From the NCBI GenBank assembly GCA_023014335.1, contig JAECYW010000014.1, positions 806,001 through 870,000 of the forward strand: DNA of 64,000 bases, given 5' to 3'. The DNA comes from Galerina marginata. Its lineage: Eukaryota; Basidiomycota; Agaricomycetes; Agaricales; Galerinaceae. The translations under genes were made by a program, and so were the position numbers. The stretch's first letter is position 1; every line of letters starts with the position of its first letter. Below the pieces are notes generated by a model, which saw only the letters and a list, made by a program, of their open reading frames with translations, had not been told where the DNA came from and ran no database searches. Positions 47,785-59,733 of this stretch are shown piece after piece.

Positions 47785-49225
47785 TTAAACTTTATCGGAA
47801 ACGGATTGCTCGGAGCTGGATTTCGGAACGTCGTCGTCGTAAGATTTATGCGTGTTTGAAATGACGGTGTCCACGGCGAAAGTACCAGTTTGGTAAACGT
47901 CTTTCCGTTCACGAACACCACCGTCCGTCTTGATGAACGTAGAAGTAACAGGCATGGGGGCCCGCTTCCTCCAAGAAAAGAAGGAGCGAGTAGTAGCTCC
48001 CATTGTGAACGTGTCCACCGTTGCCTCATCTTCCGTGTTAATGCGGAAAAAGAACGCAATGATGACGCTCAAATTGGCCACAATAAGACAGACATTGCAC
48101 TGGATGGATCAGAAAGTGGGTCGGGTCCGCATCAGTCTTTATTCGCTCCCAACTGAAAAAGATAAGCCAAAAGCAGTAAAACGCGTACCTGCAGAATAGC
48201 TGCGAGAGCTTCTTGTAACCCGCCCCACTTTAATACGAAGTACGCGTGGTTCAGGCTGACAGCCGTGGTGATGAGGGTCGTTGAGAAGATGGCCATGACG
48301 CGCACTTTCTGTGCGGCCGAGAGCTTCGTCTTCCACACCAGACGGACAGGCGCCAGGATTAGGATGGCGTCGCTCACCACATCCGCTATAATAAAATAGC
48401 CGTATCAGCGAAATGAGGCACAAAAAATTAAGGATCAGGACATGATGAGAAAAATAAGCGCTGTGGGCGTGTTTTACATGACGGTTGCCGTAACCCAAGC
48501 GACACTCACTGATGACCTGTGCGATGGCTACGTTAAGCCCCAGAGGGCACTGGGGGTTGAAGCTTGTCTTCCAGACCGCGTTGTCCTCACAGACCCACCA
48601 AATCTGGGCGAAGAGGACGAGGTAGGTAATTAAGAACAGGATTCCCGTCCAGACCAGGACTTTCCGCATTGTTCCGAGGGATATGCGGATTACGGTCAAA
48701 AGAATCGAAAGCCGCGCTGACCTAGACATGGTTTGTCAGAATTTTAACGACGGTTAGATACGGTGAGGGACGTACCAGGTAACCGCGTAGAAAAGGTGAG
48801 GAAGCCTGTTAATAGACGATAAGTTTAGAAAACGTTTTTTTAGCTCAGGCTGGCAACTACATACATATACGCGATGACCAACTTCAAGTGTTCCGAATGT
48901 TTCGCTGAAGGTGGGATAAATCGCATGAGCAGAATCTAGATGGCACGCAGCAGTCAAAACGTACCAGGATCTTGAAGATGGACTTCGACCGCAGCCATGA
49001 ACGTAATAAGAAGCACCATGGCAAACGCTGCCCAAGCATCGTCCCACCAGAAACGCCCAGTACGCACACGATCACCGAGACGTAGACATGTTACGACCAC
49101 AGCGACTGCAGTCAAGACGTAATTCTCCACTGTGCAGAAAATGCAAGATTTGAGCTTCGAAAAACGCAATGGATAAAAAAAGCAGGCGTACCCCGCACAT
49201 CGTGGACGGACAAGTTGCTGAGCAT
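47785..49225 (-). CDS. Seven-helix fungal membrane protein (rhodopsin/SAT4/PTH11-like)
   Basis: Integral membrane protein of the fungal rhodopsin-domain family (SAT4/PTH11-like). The start is inferred at MLSNLSVHDVR (49225), which splices over an intron (GTACGC...GCACAG) to VENYVLTAVAVVVTCLRLGD and then RVRTGRFWWDDAWAAFAM, the signature of this family's first helices and loop. Further membrane helices are LSILLTVIRISLGTMRKVLV, WTGILFLITYLVLFAQIWWVC with a conserved Cys, QCPLGLNVAIAQVI, and ISDAILILAPVRLVWKT-type segments. The C-terminal tail is cytoplasmic, Ser/Thr/Lys-rich and ends SEQSVSDKV. Members are thought to sense surface or chemical cues, but ligands are unknown for most. Its 3' end converges with MDH. 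Confidence 0.82.
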
Positions 49226-50328
49226 TGATTATAATAAACGAGCGGGGAAGCGGCCCAGGCTGTCTTGACGAAATATCGATGGCGGGGAAGAGAAAAAGAC
49301 CCACGTCGAAGCTTCGTCGCCAGCTGGCTTGAGTTCTTATCATTACCACGCCCCTGCCTGCATCTTGTGTACAAACACACAATTGGATGACTGGGCGTAC
49401 ATCGTTTTACCACCAAAATTTGAATGCTATTTCCACGGTGGTGTTGACCTATCGGATATCCGCATCAGGGTCCCTCACCGTCCTTGAAGCCGATGACGCT
49501 GGACTGGGTATTATCAGCTATCCACTGCTAATTTCTTGACTTTTGAGAGGTTGGGTCAATCAAGCTAAACTGTTTTTAATACCCAGTTTTCCCAAGAGGT
49601 GGAGTAGCTGTGACATCCACAACAGCTGTTAAAAGAAATAAAGCAGGTTGGGGTAAGTCATCTCCATGAAAATGGGTCTGTTTGCTCAAATACGCTGCTA
49701 ATCAGGAACGCACCTGATTTTTTGAGCGTGCCTCATGAATTGGCCGCGGAAGTGGGTTGTCAAAAGTTGTCAGGTGAGAGATGAAACGATTGCTGGCCGA
49801 GGTTTTCGCAGTGTTGAGTGCTCTAGAATCTGTACGTGATTCCGTTATGTTCCGGGCATCGCATCGGCGTAGAGCTCGGCCTGAGCCACTAAGCCCAGCC
49901 CTCAACGCCTCCATTTCTAAAAATGTGAAGAAAACCGCCAGTTCGCAGAAAACAAGTCCTTATTCAAACGTCTGAGTGATGCTTGATGGGAACCCGGCGG
50001 TGATAAGTAGGAAGTAAAGAGACAACGGCTGTCAGTGTGGTGATATCTGACGGAACGGGTCGGGCCGAAGGACGATAAGATGACCCAGGTTTAAGAGGAG
50101 AAAACAATAGTTCGTAAATGATACAGAAGCAATAGAGTCGTTAGACCAAACCAGTCATGGCCAGTACGAGAATATAACCTAAATAATATGCTACATAATC
50201 CGCGGAGAACATTTCCAAAGCTACGAGTGACCAAAATCGAAACCCAAAAACCGAATAAACTATGATGAAGAGCGAAAAAGTCTAGGGTGAAGTCTATGGA
50301 AAACAGTCGGGGTACCTTGCCATAACCA
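49226..50328. other. Intergenic region, 1.1 kb
   Basis: It holds the upstream region of the seven-helix protein gene and the 3' region of the methyltransferase gene. A 64-codon plus-strand frame at 49781-49975 (MKRLLAEVFAVLSALESVR) lacks support. No repeat was noticed. Confidence 0.45.
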
Positions 50329-51328
50329 TTACGATGATTGTACCTTTTGAGCGGAGAAGATGTAGAACCGAATTTCAGCGCCTGGGGTTTGATCCCATTC
50401 GCGCTCGACCTGGTCCAAGAGGCGGTCGAACTCTTGTTCTGACCGAACAAGGCCAAGGCCGCCGGCCTTCAGAATCGGGGTTTTCATGGCTCTGAAAACC
50501 CCAATAAAGTTGGCCGCGCCGTTGACACCATGGTCGCCAGCCCACTTTCCAAGAGGAATGGATCGCTCCTCGATGCGAATGTTCGCAAACCCGGCTTGAG
50601 CAAGCATGGCTGGAATGTAGGCAGCGCAGTCCAAGACGAGACCTTTGGCAAGGAATAAATTTTGTACGAGGGATTGATGTTTTGCGGTGATAGGACCAGC
50701 CTTCCACGGGCCGACTTCACCGAGCTGGAGCCAGCCGTCAACGGCAAGGACGCGATGCATCTCGCCAATCGCGCGTTCCCAATCGGGCTTTTGCAGCGCA
50801 GCCACCAATAGGCGCTGGTGCACGAAAGAGAACATCTCGGTCCATTCGCGTGGAAGTGATGTCACAGACCTCTTGGAGAAGCTCATGTTGGAAGGATGCG
50901 ACCTGGGGAAAAGCCTCGACTCGATGTCAAAGCCGTGCATTTCCACGTGAGCGGGTATTTCGTCGGCAGCTTCAAGCATCCAAATGCCTAAATATCCATA
51001 ATGCTTGAGCATATTTATCATAAGCAGAAAGGGTTAAACATACCAGAGCCAGTCCCACATTCGAGTATGACGTCACCGTCAAGTAACTCGACAGGTGCAA
51101 GAATGAGACGGTTTTCATACGCTCGTTTCAAGACACGATGTTGGAGATGCAACCTATTCGTAATTATTAAGGCAAATAAGAAAGTATAAATAAAAGGTTA
51201 TCATACCTCTTTCTTTCTTCTTCGTCGGAGGGAAGAACATATTTTTCGGAAGTGTATACCCTTTGGACATGTTCAATAGGAGGAGGATGAGTAAAGCGCG
51301 AAGATGGAACGCTGAGAGTGATCGTCAT
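50329..51328 (-). CDS. SAM-dependent methyltransferase (LaeA/UMTA-like)
   Basis: Class I methyltransferase. The start MTITLSVPSSRFTHPPPIEH is followed by a short intron and NRLILAPVELLDGDVILECG TGS, which is the SAM-binding motif I; the junction to IWMLEAADEIPAHVEMHGFD crosses a second intron near 51030. DWERAIGEMHRVLAVDGWLQ is motif IV/post-I, and VERE WDQTPGAEIRFYIFSAQKV is the C-terminal end. Fungal LaeA/UMTA-type proteins share this plan and several act on small molecules or regulate secondary metabolism, but substrate assignment is not possible here. A TTAA-like intron near 51190 was accepted to keep the frame. It is adjacent to an alpha/beta hydrolase in divergent orientation. Confidence 0.8.
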
Positions 51329-52017
51329 TTTTGGAGGCGGCCGTTAGTAAAGTGAGAGAAGTGGCTTTTTGGGCTGATTGAACAACGGGTACTGGATAAT
51401 CTGGGGCCTTCCTTGTAGCCCATTTTATAGGATTTCGAAAGACACTGAGTTGGCAACTGTGAGTAGGAGGATTTGCGGTTCTGCGCATGGTCAGTGTGAG
51501 ATGATTCTCGCGATTTTTGTTTGCAACATACGTAAAACGCAAGCTGTAGTCGGATAGAAGGGCTCTACAAGTCTTCGCATGGTATACTTTCGTGCTTTTG
51601 CAGCAACGACGCAGATCTTGAATCTCGAAATTTAAAAACTTTAACCCTGTAAAGCTTAAAAAGTATATTATAAAAGAACACGCTGCTCTCACCTCGGTCC
51701 TGTGCGAGTAACTAGTGCAGCGCGAGAAACCCCAGTTCCCAGTCGCGGCGGGTTAACGACACGCATGAGGCGGGAGCATCCCTGACGCGACGACGAAGAT
51801 AAGGCTGTTCTCACCAGGGAAGCACGGACATGTATAACTTTAAGACGTCGTTATTACCGTCCATTTCGAGACAATGGAACAATAGTTTATCCTCGAATGG
51901 TTTGACCTATTGAAAACCCATCTGGCCGACTGAGACACTGATACATCTGTACCTGATCCTGATCAGACCGAGCAGATAAAGACACAGAAATTTTCTTGAG
52001 CTCTTTTTGAAGTTGGA
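51329..52017. promoter_or_regulatory. Divergent intergenic region, 689 bp
   Basis: This lies between the starts of the methyltransferase (51328, -) and the alpha/beta hydrolase (52018, +). A minus-strand open frame, 51273-51692, overlaps the methyltransferase first exon and upstream sequence and is judged spurious. No binding sites were assigned. Confidence 0.45.
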
Positions 52018-53052
52018 ATGTCGTCCATTTCCGTCGAAAGACTGCTCAAGTCCAGCGATGGCGTCGATATCTTTGCGAGAGCCGTTGGAAATCATGACAA
52101 CCCCAGTCTGGTCTTTATCCACGGCTTGGCATTGAGTGGATCTGTCTTTGACGACCTGTTCAAAGAAGAATACCTCGTAGATCGGTTTTACTTGGTACGA
52201 GACGCTATTACCTCCGATATTGTCCCATCCCCCTCACTTTTTACATAGGTATCGTATGACATGAGAGGCCATGGGAGAAGTGGGAAACCTGACACGGTCG
52301 AGGGACATGCCTCGACGCTTTATGCCGATGATTTTGCGACTGTCGTGAAAGCCTTCAATCTCGATGCGCCCATTCTGATTGGGTGGTAAGTAAAAATAGC
52401 TGTCGAATCTTTGGCGATTGAGATATTTTTATCTAACTCGTAGGAGCCTTGGGGGTGAGTCTAAACAAGAAAATATGGACGCAAGAAACTCACAGCGAGC
52501 AATTTAGCGACAGTGGCCTGTGACATCTGCACCCATCTTGCGCCTGGATCGATTTCGGGCATCGTTTATGCCGCTGGATTACCTTACATCGGACCAATTA
52601 TGAACGAAGTCGGGACACCACTCGTTCTTGGTTTTCTGCCAGGGTTGTTCTCCACCGACGACGTCGTCTTGTCAGCGAATACGAAGGTTGCATTTACTGA
52701 CTCCCTCTTTAATGATCCCGACAACGTTCCTATCAGCATTAAATGGTCTTGGTTGGGCGCCGCCACCCTTCAAACCCCAGCCGTATGTCGCTCCCTCCTT
52801 TCTCGGATTCAGGACCCAGAAAAGCTATTTCAAGCGGGAGCGAGCGGCCTTCCGTTGATGTTGATCAGCGGTTCTAGAGACACCCAAGTTCAGGGGGACA
52901 TTGTTGTCAGATTGATGAAGCCACATTTCAAGGACATAGAGGCTCACACGATTCCAGGTGGAAGTCATGCCCTGTTTTACGACAATCTCGAAGATTTCAT
53001 GCGACATGTTGCTGAATTTGCGAACCGCGTTGCCCGCAGTTCGAAGCTGTAA
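52018..53052 (+). CDS. Alpha/beta hydrolase with an 11-nt micro-exon
   Basis: Serine hydrolase of the alpha/beta-fold type, 289 residues. Exons are 52018-52194, 52249-52385, 52444-52454 and 52508-53052. The fold markers are VFIHGLALSGSVFDD (oxyanion loop), SYDMRGHGRSGKPD, GWSLGATVACD (nucleophile Ser), LISGSRDTQV (acid Asp) and GGSHALFYDNLEDF (His). The 11-base exon GAGCCTTGGGG encodes the core of the nucleophile elbow, with Ser, Leu and Gly split across three exons. Skipping it would shift the frame and remove the catalytic Ser, so its recognition must be reliable if the enzyme is active. No signal peptide or membrane helix is present, so it is probably cytosolic. The substrate is unknown. 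Confidence 0.9.
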
Positions 53053-53629
53053 CAACAGGGAAACACCCGAGACCTTGAACTTTGAAGATATTAAATAAGA
53101 AGAATCTGCCTGTATTTTTTTTGTTTAGATGGGATGAAGAGAGGCTTAACGGCGCTGGAGATGAGAACATAGTGTAAGTAGTTACGGCTTTGAAGCGTGT
53201 GAGTGCACATGTGTGGGATTTAAATGGTAAACTGGGTTGGCGAGTTTAGGTTATCGTATCAAGTGAACCGAAGTCTTCGAAGTTACGACGAAGCAGACGT
53301 AGGAAGTGCCAAACGTTTAACGTTAAAACCCGAGTTGATGAAAACGACTGTGCGAAGGAAGAAGAAAAGCCTCCGCTCCCACGTGCTCAAAACGCTGCAT
53401 TCGGACAAAAATATAGTTGGCTAAATCCGTAAATCATGGGCTGGGGCAAAGCGAGATGCAAAGCGAGATAATTTTTTCCTTTAGAAATTGTATTTATCGT
53501 ACAGAGTACGAGACACAGGTACATGGCATGAATAACACAGGCACCAAGATTTGGGGTTCCAATTCGTTTTTCGTCAGTTACAGAATGCGATGATTCATTC
53601 ATGACGATTACACTTAGAATTACAAGCTA
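53053..53629. other. Convergent intergenic spacer
   Basis: This is the 3' region of the alpha/beta hydrolase (+) and TAP-like hydrolase (-). A 66-codon frame at 53224-53424 is not supported. No repeats are evident. Confidence 0.5.
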
Positions 53630-56030
53630 TTAGAGGCAATTGCTCGTTAGTCGTTCGGCCTGCACACGTGGGTTTGGCAGGAAGGGCGGAGAAATAACAG
53701 ACATCTTGCTTAATTCAGAGATGGCAGCGAAAATCTCTTGGTCGTCCCCATTTATCCCTGCCATAAACGCCTTCTGAATAGGATCTTCGTCACCAGGAGA
53801 CGGTATTTCGGGGAATGGCTTCCCAATGGGCTCACAAACTGTGCCAGCTTCAGGGAGAGTTCCATCGACGAAATATTGTCGAATATATTTCTGGGTGCAC
53901 AGGGATGGCGCCGAAAGAGAACAATGCTGGAGGAATGAATTTAATTATCCCGGGACCGAACAAAGCTTCTGAGCAAACTCACTCCCGCAGAGTTCTGGGT
54001 AAGAACGACAGAATCCGTGAAACCACGAGACATCTTCTTAGCACTGACAATGAACAGACTTGAGAGTTTGATGAATCGAACGTGTTCATGCACTTACGCC
54101 CATAACGGTGTTACTGGGTCTTTTAAAACGCTTTCCTTGAGAATATTGCTCCGATTCAGTAGCGGTAACTCTCACCGGCCGTGTTTCCAATTAACAGAAT
54201 TGGGTGGCTAGTATTCGCTTTGAAAGGCCCTTGTGAAAACTTGTTAGGTACGAACGACGGATCCGTGTAAATTGTTACCTTGGAAGTGATCCTTTGGGAA
54301 TTTCGGCCACCCTCTGTCGTCATTTATGCCATCAGTTTCAGGGACTCGACATATGGGTGAGGATTTACTTACATACAACTCATCCTTATTCTAGCCCAAA
54401 TTTCGCCCCAACTGGATGCCTTGGTCAACATTTCAAAGTATTCTTGAGAAGATTGTAGATCTCCAGGAACATCATCGCCGTCGTTGCACAAAATAGCGGA
54501 AGTTCCTTCCCCCACAGAATTAAACTGAGTCTTCGACGGGTCGCACGAGCACTGGTAGGGTGGCGGATTGAGTTGCTCGAAAATCCTGCGACCGTCCCCA
54601 GCGGCGAGCTCGGCGAGAGACTGGGCCAGGCCCGGGAAAACGGAGTACGGCGAGTAAAGCGCAGAAAATACGAGACTACGCAGCATGCCATAGTCGAGCA
54701 AACCGTAGGCCTTTTCGGTTTTGATCGGTCGCGGTTGGAAGCGAACGGAATCATAAAGTGTAGTCAGGTTCCGGCGGATGTCGTCTGCAGTGGGAGCCCA
54801 AAACTGGCATCCATGAGGGCCTGCTTCTGCACACCCGGTAAAAAAACTTTCGAGGGCCTTGTCAGTATCCAAGAGGTTGTTAGACCACAGCGCTAAACAA
54901 TTTCAATCGAGTCCCTGGAAGTTGCTAGCTAAAAACTATACTTACTGGCGTAGTAATTCTCGGAGTCGACAACCCCATCGATGACAAGGCGCTCAATTTT
55001 ATCCTTGCATGATATCGTTAGTCTTGACACCCTCTCAGAATGAATCGTCCCTACCGGAAACATGGCCGCGAAAGTGGCGCCAAGAACAGAACCGTACCTA
55101 TTGTTGTCAGAGTAAAAACCGTATCCGAAGTCAGACTTGGAGAACATACGAAAATCCCCAATACTGTATCTTAGACCTGCCATGGGCCTCAACGATTCGC
55201 AGCATGTCGCGGGCCGTTTGATCTGTATTTATGTGTCTCAAATAGCCGTAATCGGTTTCTGCAGCGAGCTCTCCGAACACTTTAGCACGGGCCCAGCTGC
55301 GCGCGATACCCTCATCAGAGTTATTCACTGGAACAAGCCGATCTCCCCATAAAACACGCTCAACATCGGTCTTAAAGAAAGATGCACGTGGTGTAGAGCG
55401 TGCAATGCCTGGAAATTCAAGGGTTTTGTTGAGATTAACACAGGCACAAATTGGAATTGTTGGAGTAAAAACTGACCGCGGGGATCGAAACCCACTGCGT
55501 CAAATTGTGGGCCAATAAGCAAGCTCAAGAGGTCCCCTCTGACACCTTGTATCATGTCTACTCCACTTCCACCTGGACCGCCAGGGTTGAAGAGAACAGG
55601 CCCACGATAGAAACGCGATCCCTCTCGGAAAATGGATCGCTTTCGAATCAGAGCAATCACAGCCTCTGGTCCTTCGGGATCCGAATGATTAAGGGGAACC
55701 TAGTGTGGCATAGGTACGTTACTCGACATTACATCCAAAAGGACGTAACCCACAATGAGCCGAGCACATTGGCGTTTTGGGAAGCACTTCCGCCATTCAA
55801 GGTCTTTCGACGGCTTGAGCTGAGCAGAAGTCATGAATAATGTCGAACGAATCTCCGAGTAAAAATTAACGTACTTTCTCCCAGGAAATTTCATCGAATA
55901 ACGCGCTTTCCGATGTGGGCCGTAAAAGAGAAAGCGTACCCTGGCTGTCACTGCGAAGTAGCCATAGCCCACCAAGCATCCAAATCAAGATTGTTGACAA
56001 TGACAAAAAAATGAATTTCGTGCGTTGCAT
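53630..56030 (-). CDS. TAP-like alpha/beta hydrolase (peptidase S33 type)
   Basis: Alpha/beta hydrolase with a C-terminal TAP-like domain, like fungal and bacterial aminopeptidase-type S33 enzymes. The start MQRTKFIFLSLSTILIWMLG is a signal anchor followed by a short helix. Conserved elements in order are FNPGGPGGSGVDMIQ (oxyanion loop), AVGFDPRG, INTDQTARDMLRIVEAHG, WGFSYGSVLGATFAAMFP (nucleophile Ser, across an intron), and KIERLVIDGVVD. Later come ILLIGNTA, TPVTPLWA and VLTQNSAGHCSLSAPSLCTQ, which bring the catalytic acid and His. The protein ends ERLTSNCL at 53630. At least eight introns interrupt it, with the elbow and His regions each near a junction. The expected site is secretory or cell surface (inference). 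A decayed relative lies at 57890-58200 on the other strand. Confidence 0.88.
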
Positions 56031-57889
56031 CTTGGCTGTGGTTTGCCGTAGACCTCTGACTTGACAAGAACGAGACTGAAGAATGGGAACGGAAAGGAAG
56101 GAACGTAGAGAGACGACTTTGATATCCACATGGCCCAACTGCGCAATCTTCACCGTTCAATCATTTGCGTCATGTCACATGAGGGCATTCAGTGATTGGT
56201 CCGCCACCAACAGGCAAAAGTCTGGTGAGGTAGAGACTATGACCAAAACCTACAGGATGTTTCTTGGAAGCTTGTTGGAGGAGAAGCTTCGTCTGACAGT
56301 GGGATTCATTGGGGAAAGGATGCAAAGATGTTCGAACATTTGGACGCAACGCGACTTTTCGATAGTCCCGTGACATTCGGCTATACGGCCCGTACAGCGA
56401 GTAAATTTCACACCAGCCATTTTGAAATCGCGACCACCATCATCATAACCTACACAAGCATTCTCCACCCACCTCTCACTGTTGAAGTACATTTTTAATG
56501 TCGCCTCACACGTTTGTCGTCTCCATATGGTCGGAGAACCTTTTGCCTTGACTTTTGATCAAGAATATGCCATGCGATATTTCTCAAACTCTGAACACAA
56601 CCAGATTCGACTTCCACGGTGTCTCCAAGAAGGTTGACAGTTTTCGTAACGGTTCACAGTCTCTTTGGGGCTCTGGATAGTGCCACCGACTTAATGAGTG
56701 CCGCGGATGTCTTAAATTTACTCTAACCGAACAGGGCATACTTGCTGGCGACCAGGTCTGGGCATGGCTTTGACCTCTTACGCGGCTTTCAGGTTGGAGG
56801 CTTTCCACAGATCCCTCGGAGTAGGAAGTTCACCTAGAAGGACTGGTTGCCCCGGTCCTACGACAATGAACTATATGATTTTGGGCACGCTCACAGACTC
56901 TCTTGCATATGTTACTCTCGACCAGATCAATGCTTCAAGCACGGTCGATCCTTTGTCACTGAGGCTTCAGTAACAACAGATAGTATTGGGGACTTGACGA
57001 TTTATCAGCGATCCATTCTGGTTTGTCGTAGGTGCCCAATTATTTCTTTGTTCCGTGATGATAAAGTTACGACCTTTCTTAGATTTTCCGAAGCACAATT
57101 ATAGATATCTCAATGATTAAACTCTGCACCTCTGATTCTCGTTGCGGCCTTATCGAGAAAAAGACTGAATTTTCGACTTTCATGATCGGAGTAGAAACCG
57201 CATTAGTCAATTGGGACTCCATGAGGTTCACAAACGCATTCGTGAGTAGACCTTTAACCACCTGCCACAGGCGTAAGTGCATTGCAACTTTGTGTGCCCT
57301 ATCCGTGTCGGACTGACTTGTGCGCCCTTAGAAAAGACATATTCTGTAGATCTAAAATATTGGTCGTCCTCTAACAGATTCGTCAGGCGTGAGTGATTGA
57401 ATTATTATCAAACGGCAACCATGACGTACGAATCGTTATTTCTGTCTCGTCTGTCCCGCTGAAATATTTTTACTAACACTTCACATACACGTTTATCATA
57501 TCCATGGGTTAAACTTTTGACTCGACTTCTGATCAAGAACAACTGCAATTGCCACGCACTGTTTCCCAGAGTTTGAAATCGACTTCCACGACGCTTCCAA
57601 GGTTTCGTAACAGCTCGCAGTTTGTCTGGGATTTTCGTATCTTGGATGCCGTTAAGGTTGAAGGAATGCCGTGGATGTCCAAACTTACTGTATACTGTAC
57701 CCGAGCAGGACAGATTCATTGGATAGGTTAGTACTAGGTTGGCCCTGTGCAAATTCTTCCAATTGTGCCACTGGTCGTCAATGCCTCCGACAAACCAAGC
57801 AACAATTATTTCTTGCTTTAGTCAATGTGCGCTTACAATGCATCTTACCCCGGTTCCTCTCAACCATTTTTACCCAGGGGCGGGGAGGT
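56031..57889. other. Degenerate region upstream of the TAP-like hydrolase
   Basis: No intact gene. Two diverged repeats lie here (see the repeat entry). Short frames at 56764-57104 read as fragments such as RSYDNELYDFGHAHRL without start, splice or domain support. It looks like old duplicated hydrolase-flank sequence that has lost coding capacity. Confidence 0.45.
56470..57740. repeat. Diverged direct repeat, two copies of about 270 bp
   Basis: Copy 1 (about 56475-56750) and copy 2 (about 57455-57715) align in order through several blocks: TTTTTA...CACACGTTT/CATACACGTTT, CTTTTGATCAAGAA / CTTCTGATCAAGAA, TCGACTTCCACG, TTTCGTAAC.G.TC.CAGT, and GATGTC.AAA.TTACT. Copies are interrupted by indels. 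Both lie between the intact and the decayed hydrolase genes. Confidence 0.65.
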
Positions 57890-58200
57890 TGCCTCGTGTG
57901 GGCGTCATCCGTTTTAAAACGAGATTCCCAAATTTATTGCAGCCCCATTCTGGAGGACCAGGAGGAAGTGGCGAGAACATTGGGACCGTCTGGCAAGGAA
58001 CGACTATCTATTCCCAGCTCGGTGTCGAGACCCACTCTGGGATTTTGGAGGCATGACTGTTGTTGATAACTCTGTCGAAGGCGTTGTTCGGACCTAGGCA
58101 CGCGGACAGCCTATCAGGCAGTTAGCTACACAAAATGACAATACGGATTTCTCCAATTTATGAACGTGGATTATGTTGAAGCCCATAGAGGAGTGAAGCT
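57890..58200 (+). pseudogene. Relic of a TAP-like alpha/beta hydrolase
   Basis: A plus-strand fragment recognisable from family motifs: SGGPGGSGENIGTVW at about 57947-57990, corresponding to the GGPGGSG oxyanion loop, and further on VVDNSVEGVVRT-stop-ARGQP (58060-58105), which lines up with NNSDEGIARSWARAK of the intact gene at 53630-56030. Stops (TAG at 58096, TGA near 58160) and missing surrounding exons show it is no longer coding. It represents a second hydrolase copy in this neighbourhood, now decayed. Which end of a gene it came from and whether other exons survive nearby were not resolved. Confidence 0.7.
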
Positions 58201-58731
58201 GCGATTATAGGAGCTTTCATGAGTAGATTTGTTCTGGATAAACTTGAAGTTTACTTGAAGTCGAACAGTGTATGGTCGTTGAAGGCGTTCCAATACCCAG
58301 GACTACTGAGTTTTAATAAAATATTTAACCCGTTCCAAGACAGTGTAGGAGGAAGCCCTCTACTACCCGATACGAGCCTTGGCAAATAATTATGGAAATA
58401 GGGAGGGTTTGGCCCGAGCTGCCCGAGTTTAGCTTAGATTAGATTCTGTAACCCATCAATGCATCAGTGGCTGTGCAAGTTTTGTGGACTGTTTTCCTTT
58501 CGAGAATCTAAGTACCCCTTGATCACCGGCGGAAAGCACGGAACAGCTGCGCTGCACATGGGCCCTTCTTGCGCCATACACACCCCGATCTATGACTCCA
58601 TGCCACACCTCAAATTTATTCCGGAAGCGCGACACCATCGGCGACCAGCTTTAAGCTTGACATTCGATTGTACTTTCAAGTTCAAATCTCCTTAAGACCC
58701 CAGAACTAGTCCTCCTGTGTATCTGCTCATC
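58201..58731. other. Upstream flank of the ABC transporter
   Basis: No gene is supported. A 78-codon plus-strand frame, 58459-58695, has no family sequence. This stretch probably holds the original promoter of the ABC transporter, now separated from most of the gene by the transposon. Confidence 0.45.
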
Positions 58732-58766
58732 ATGCGCGGGTTTATGTATCAAGAAGATGCATCGTA

Positions 58767-58801
58767 CCACTGTGGGAAGGAAAAGCACTTATTATCAGTG
58801 T
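58767..58801 (+). repeat. Left terminal inverted repeat
   Basis: 35 bp, beginning CCACTGTGGG and ending ATCAGTGT. Its reverse complement matches 61741-61775 at 32 of 35 positions. Preceded by TA at 58765-58766. Confidence 0.95.
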
Positions 58802-58829
58802 CGGAGGCACAGTAGGATCCGTGTTGAAG

Positions 58830-59070
58830 ACACTCAACTTGAGTGTTGAGTGTCATAAGGTCACTCAAGATGAGTGTTCTCCGACACTCATCTTGAGTGC
58901 GAAAATCACACCGAGGCGACATTTTCACTCAAGATGAGTGTCGATGACACTCATCTTGAGTGTATATTCCCCTCATTTCACACTATGAACACTCATTCTG
59001 TCATGACCATAGCACTCATTGTACCTTGTTTTTATCACTCATGTTGTCGCATTCAATACACTCAGGATGG
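58830..59070. repeat. Left subterminal array of CACTCA / TGAGTG repeats
   Basis: Repeats of CACTCAAGATGAGTGT and its reverse complement CACTCATCTTGAGTG, at 58850-58920 and 58926-58962, plus shorter ACACTCA copies out to about 59065. Many are head-to-head pairs that could form hairpins. This is the kind of array to which transposases of several DNA transposon families bind (family knowledge). Confidence 0.85.
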
Positions 59071-59296
59071 AGCCTCTCAGTCTCATCGTAGCAGCGGCAG
59101 TCTGATGATCCATTGATTGCATTGCGGAATAGTGGTACAAAGCGTAATAACCACACTGGGAGCCTCCGAGCCTGGCCTGAAAGGCCGGAGCACGCTGGAC
59201 AGGAGCAGCAAGCGAAATGTACCAGATCTCGCACAGGAAAAACTAGATACTAGGCGTAAAAAGTCGGACTCACGATGCAGGACTATGAGAGAAAAA

Positions 59297-59336
59297 ATAA
59301 AGACTTAGTGGCAAGTTAGCAGCCACTAGTCTTTAT
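59297..59336. repeat. Hairpin-forming inverted repeat
   Basis: Arms 59297-59312 (ATAAAGACTTAGTGGC) and 59322-59336 (GCCACTAGTCTTTAT) pair with a single-base bulge around a 9-base loop. It lies inside the transposon. Function is unknown. Confidence 0.8.
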
Positions 59337-59733
59337 GTTTACAATGTGGCGAGTGTGAAGCGGTGCTGGTCATATCAAGGTCAGTATCGTTGACGAAGAA
59401 ACGAGCCGTATTGAATCAGACCGTGATATGTAAGCTCAGGCCATCGTAACGCGGCTTCGGATTCATCTCTTGCTTGAGTTCGGCTTTCCTGCGTTTCTTT
59501 CTTGCGTTTCTCGTCGTTAGGCTCACACGCAGGCGTTTGGTGATCTGCGTCATGGTGGTCAAGAATACGCGGTAAGATGAAAGCTATACAAACTGGCCTT
59601 CTTTTTTTCACCGGCCCTGGTGTCTTCCGGGGCTTTGAAGTTTGCGATGGCTAGATAGCAAGTGATTAACGCAAAGATCAAGATCACAGAATATGACTCA
59701 CAGGTGAAAAATCGAGTGTTGGAGGCCTTTGGG

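Noticed and set aside
902..51328. A secondary-metabolite cluster of UbiA, ICMT-like and LaeA/UMTA-like methyltransferase genes
   Set aside because: The genes are separated by many unrelated housekeeping genes and lie up to 50 kb apart.
51273..51692. 139-codon minus-strand frame at the methyltransferase start
   Set aside because: It overlaps the first exon and upstream sequence of the methyltransferase in a different frame and has no family features.
58830..59070. Repeat array that could be mistaken for CRISPR
   Set aside because: Eukaryotic sequence, repeats in both orientations with no regular unique spacers, and bounded by transposon ends.
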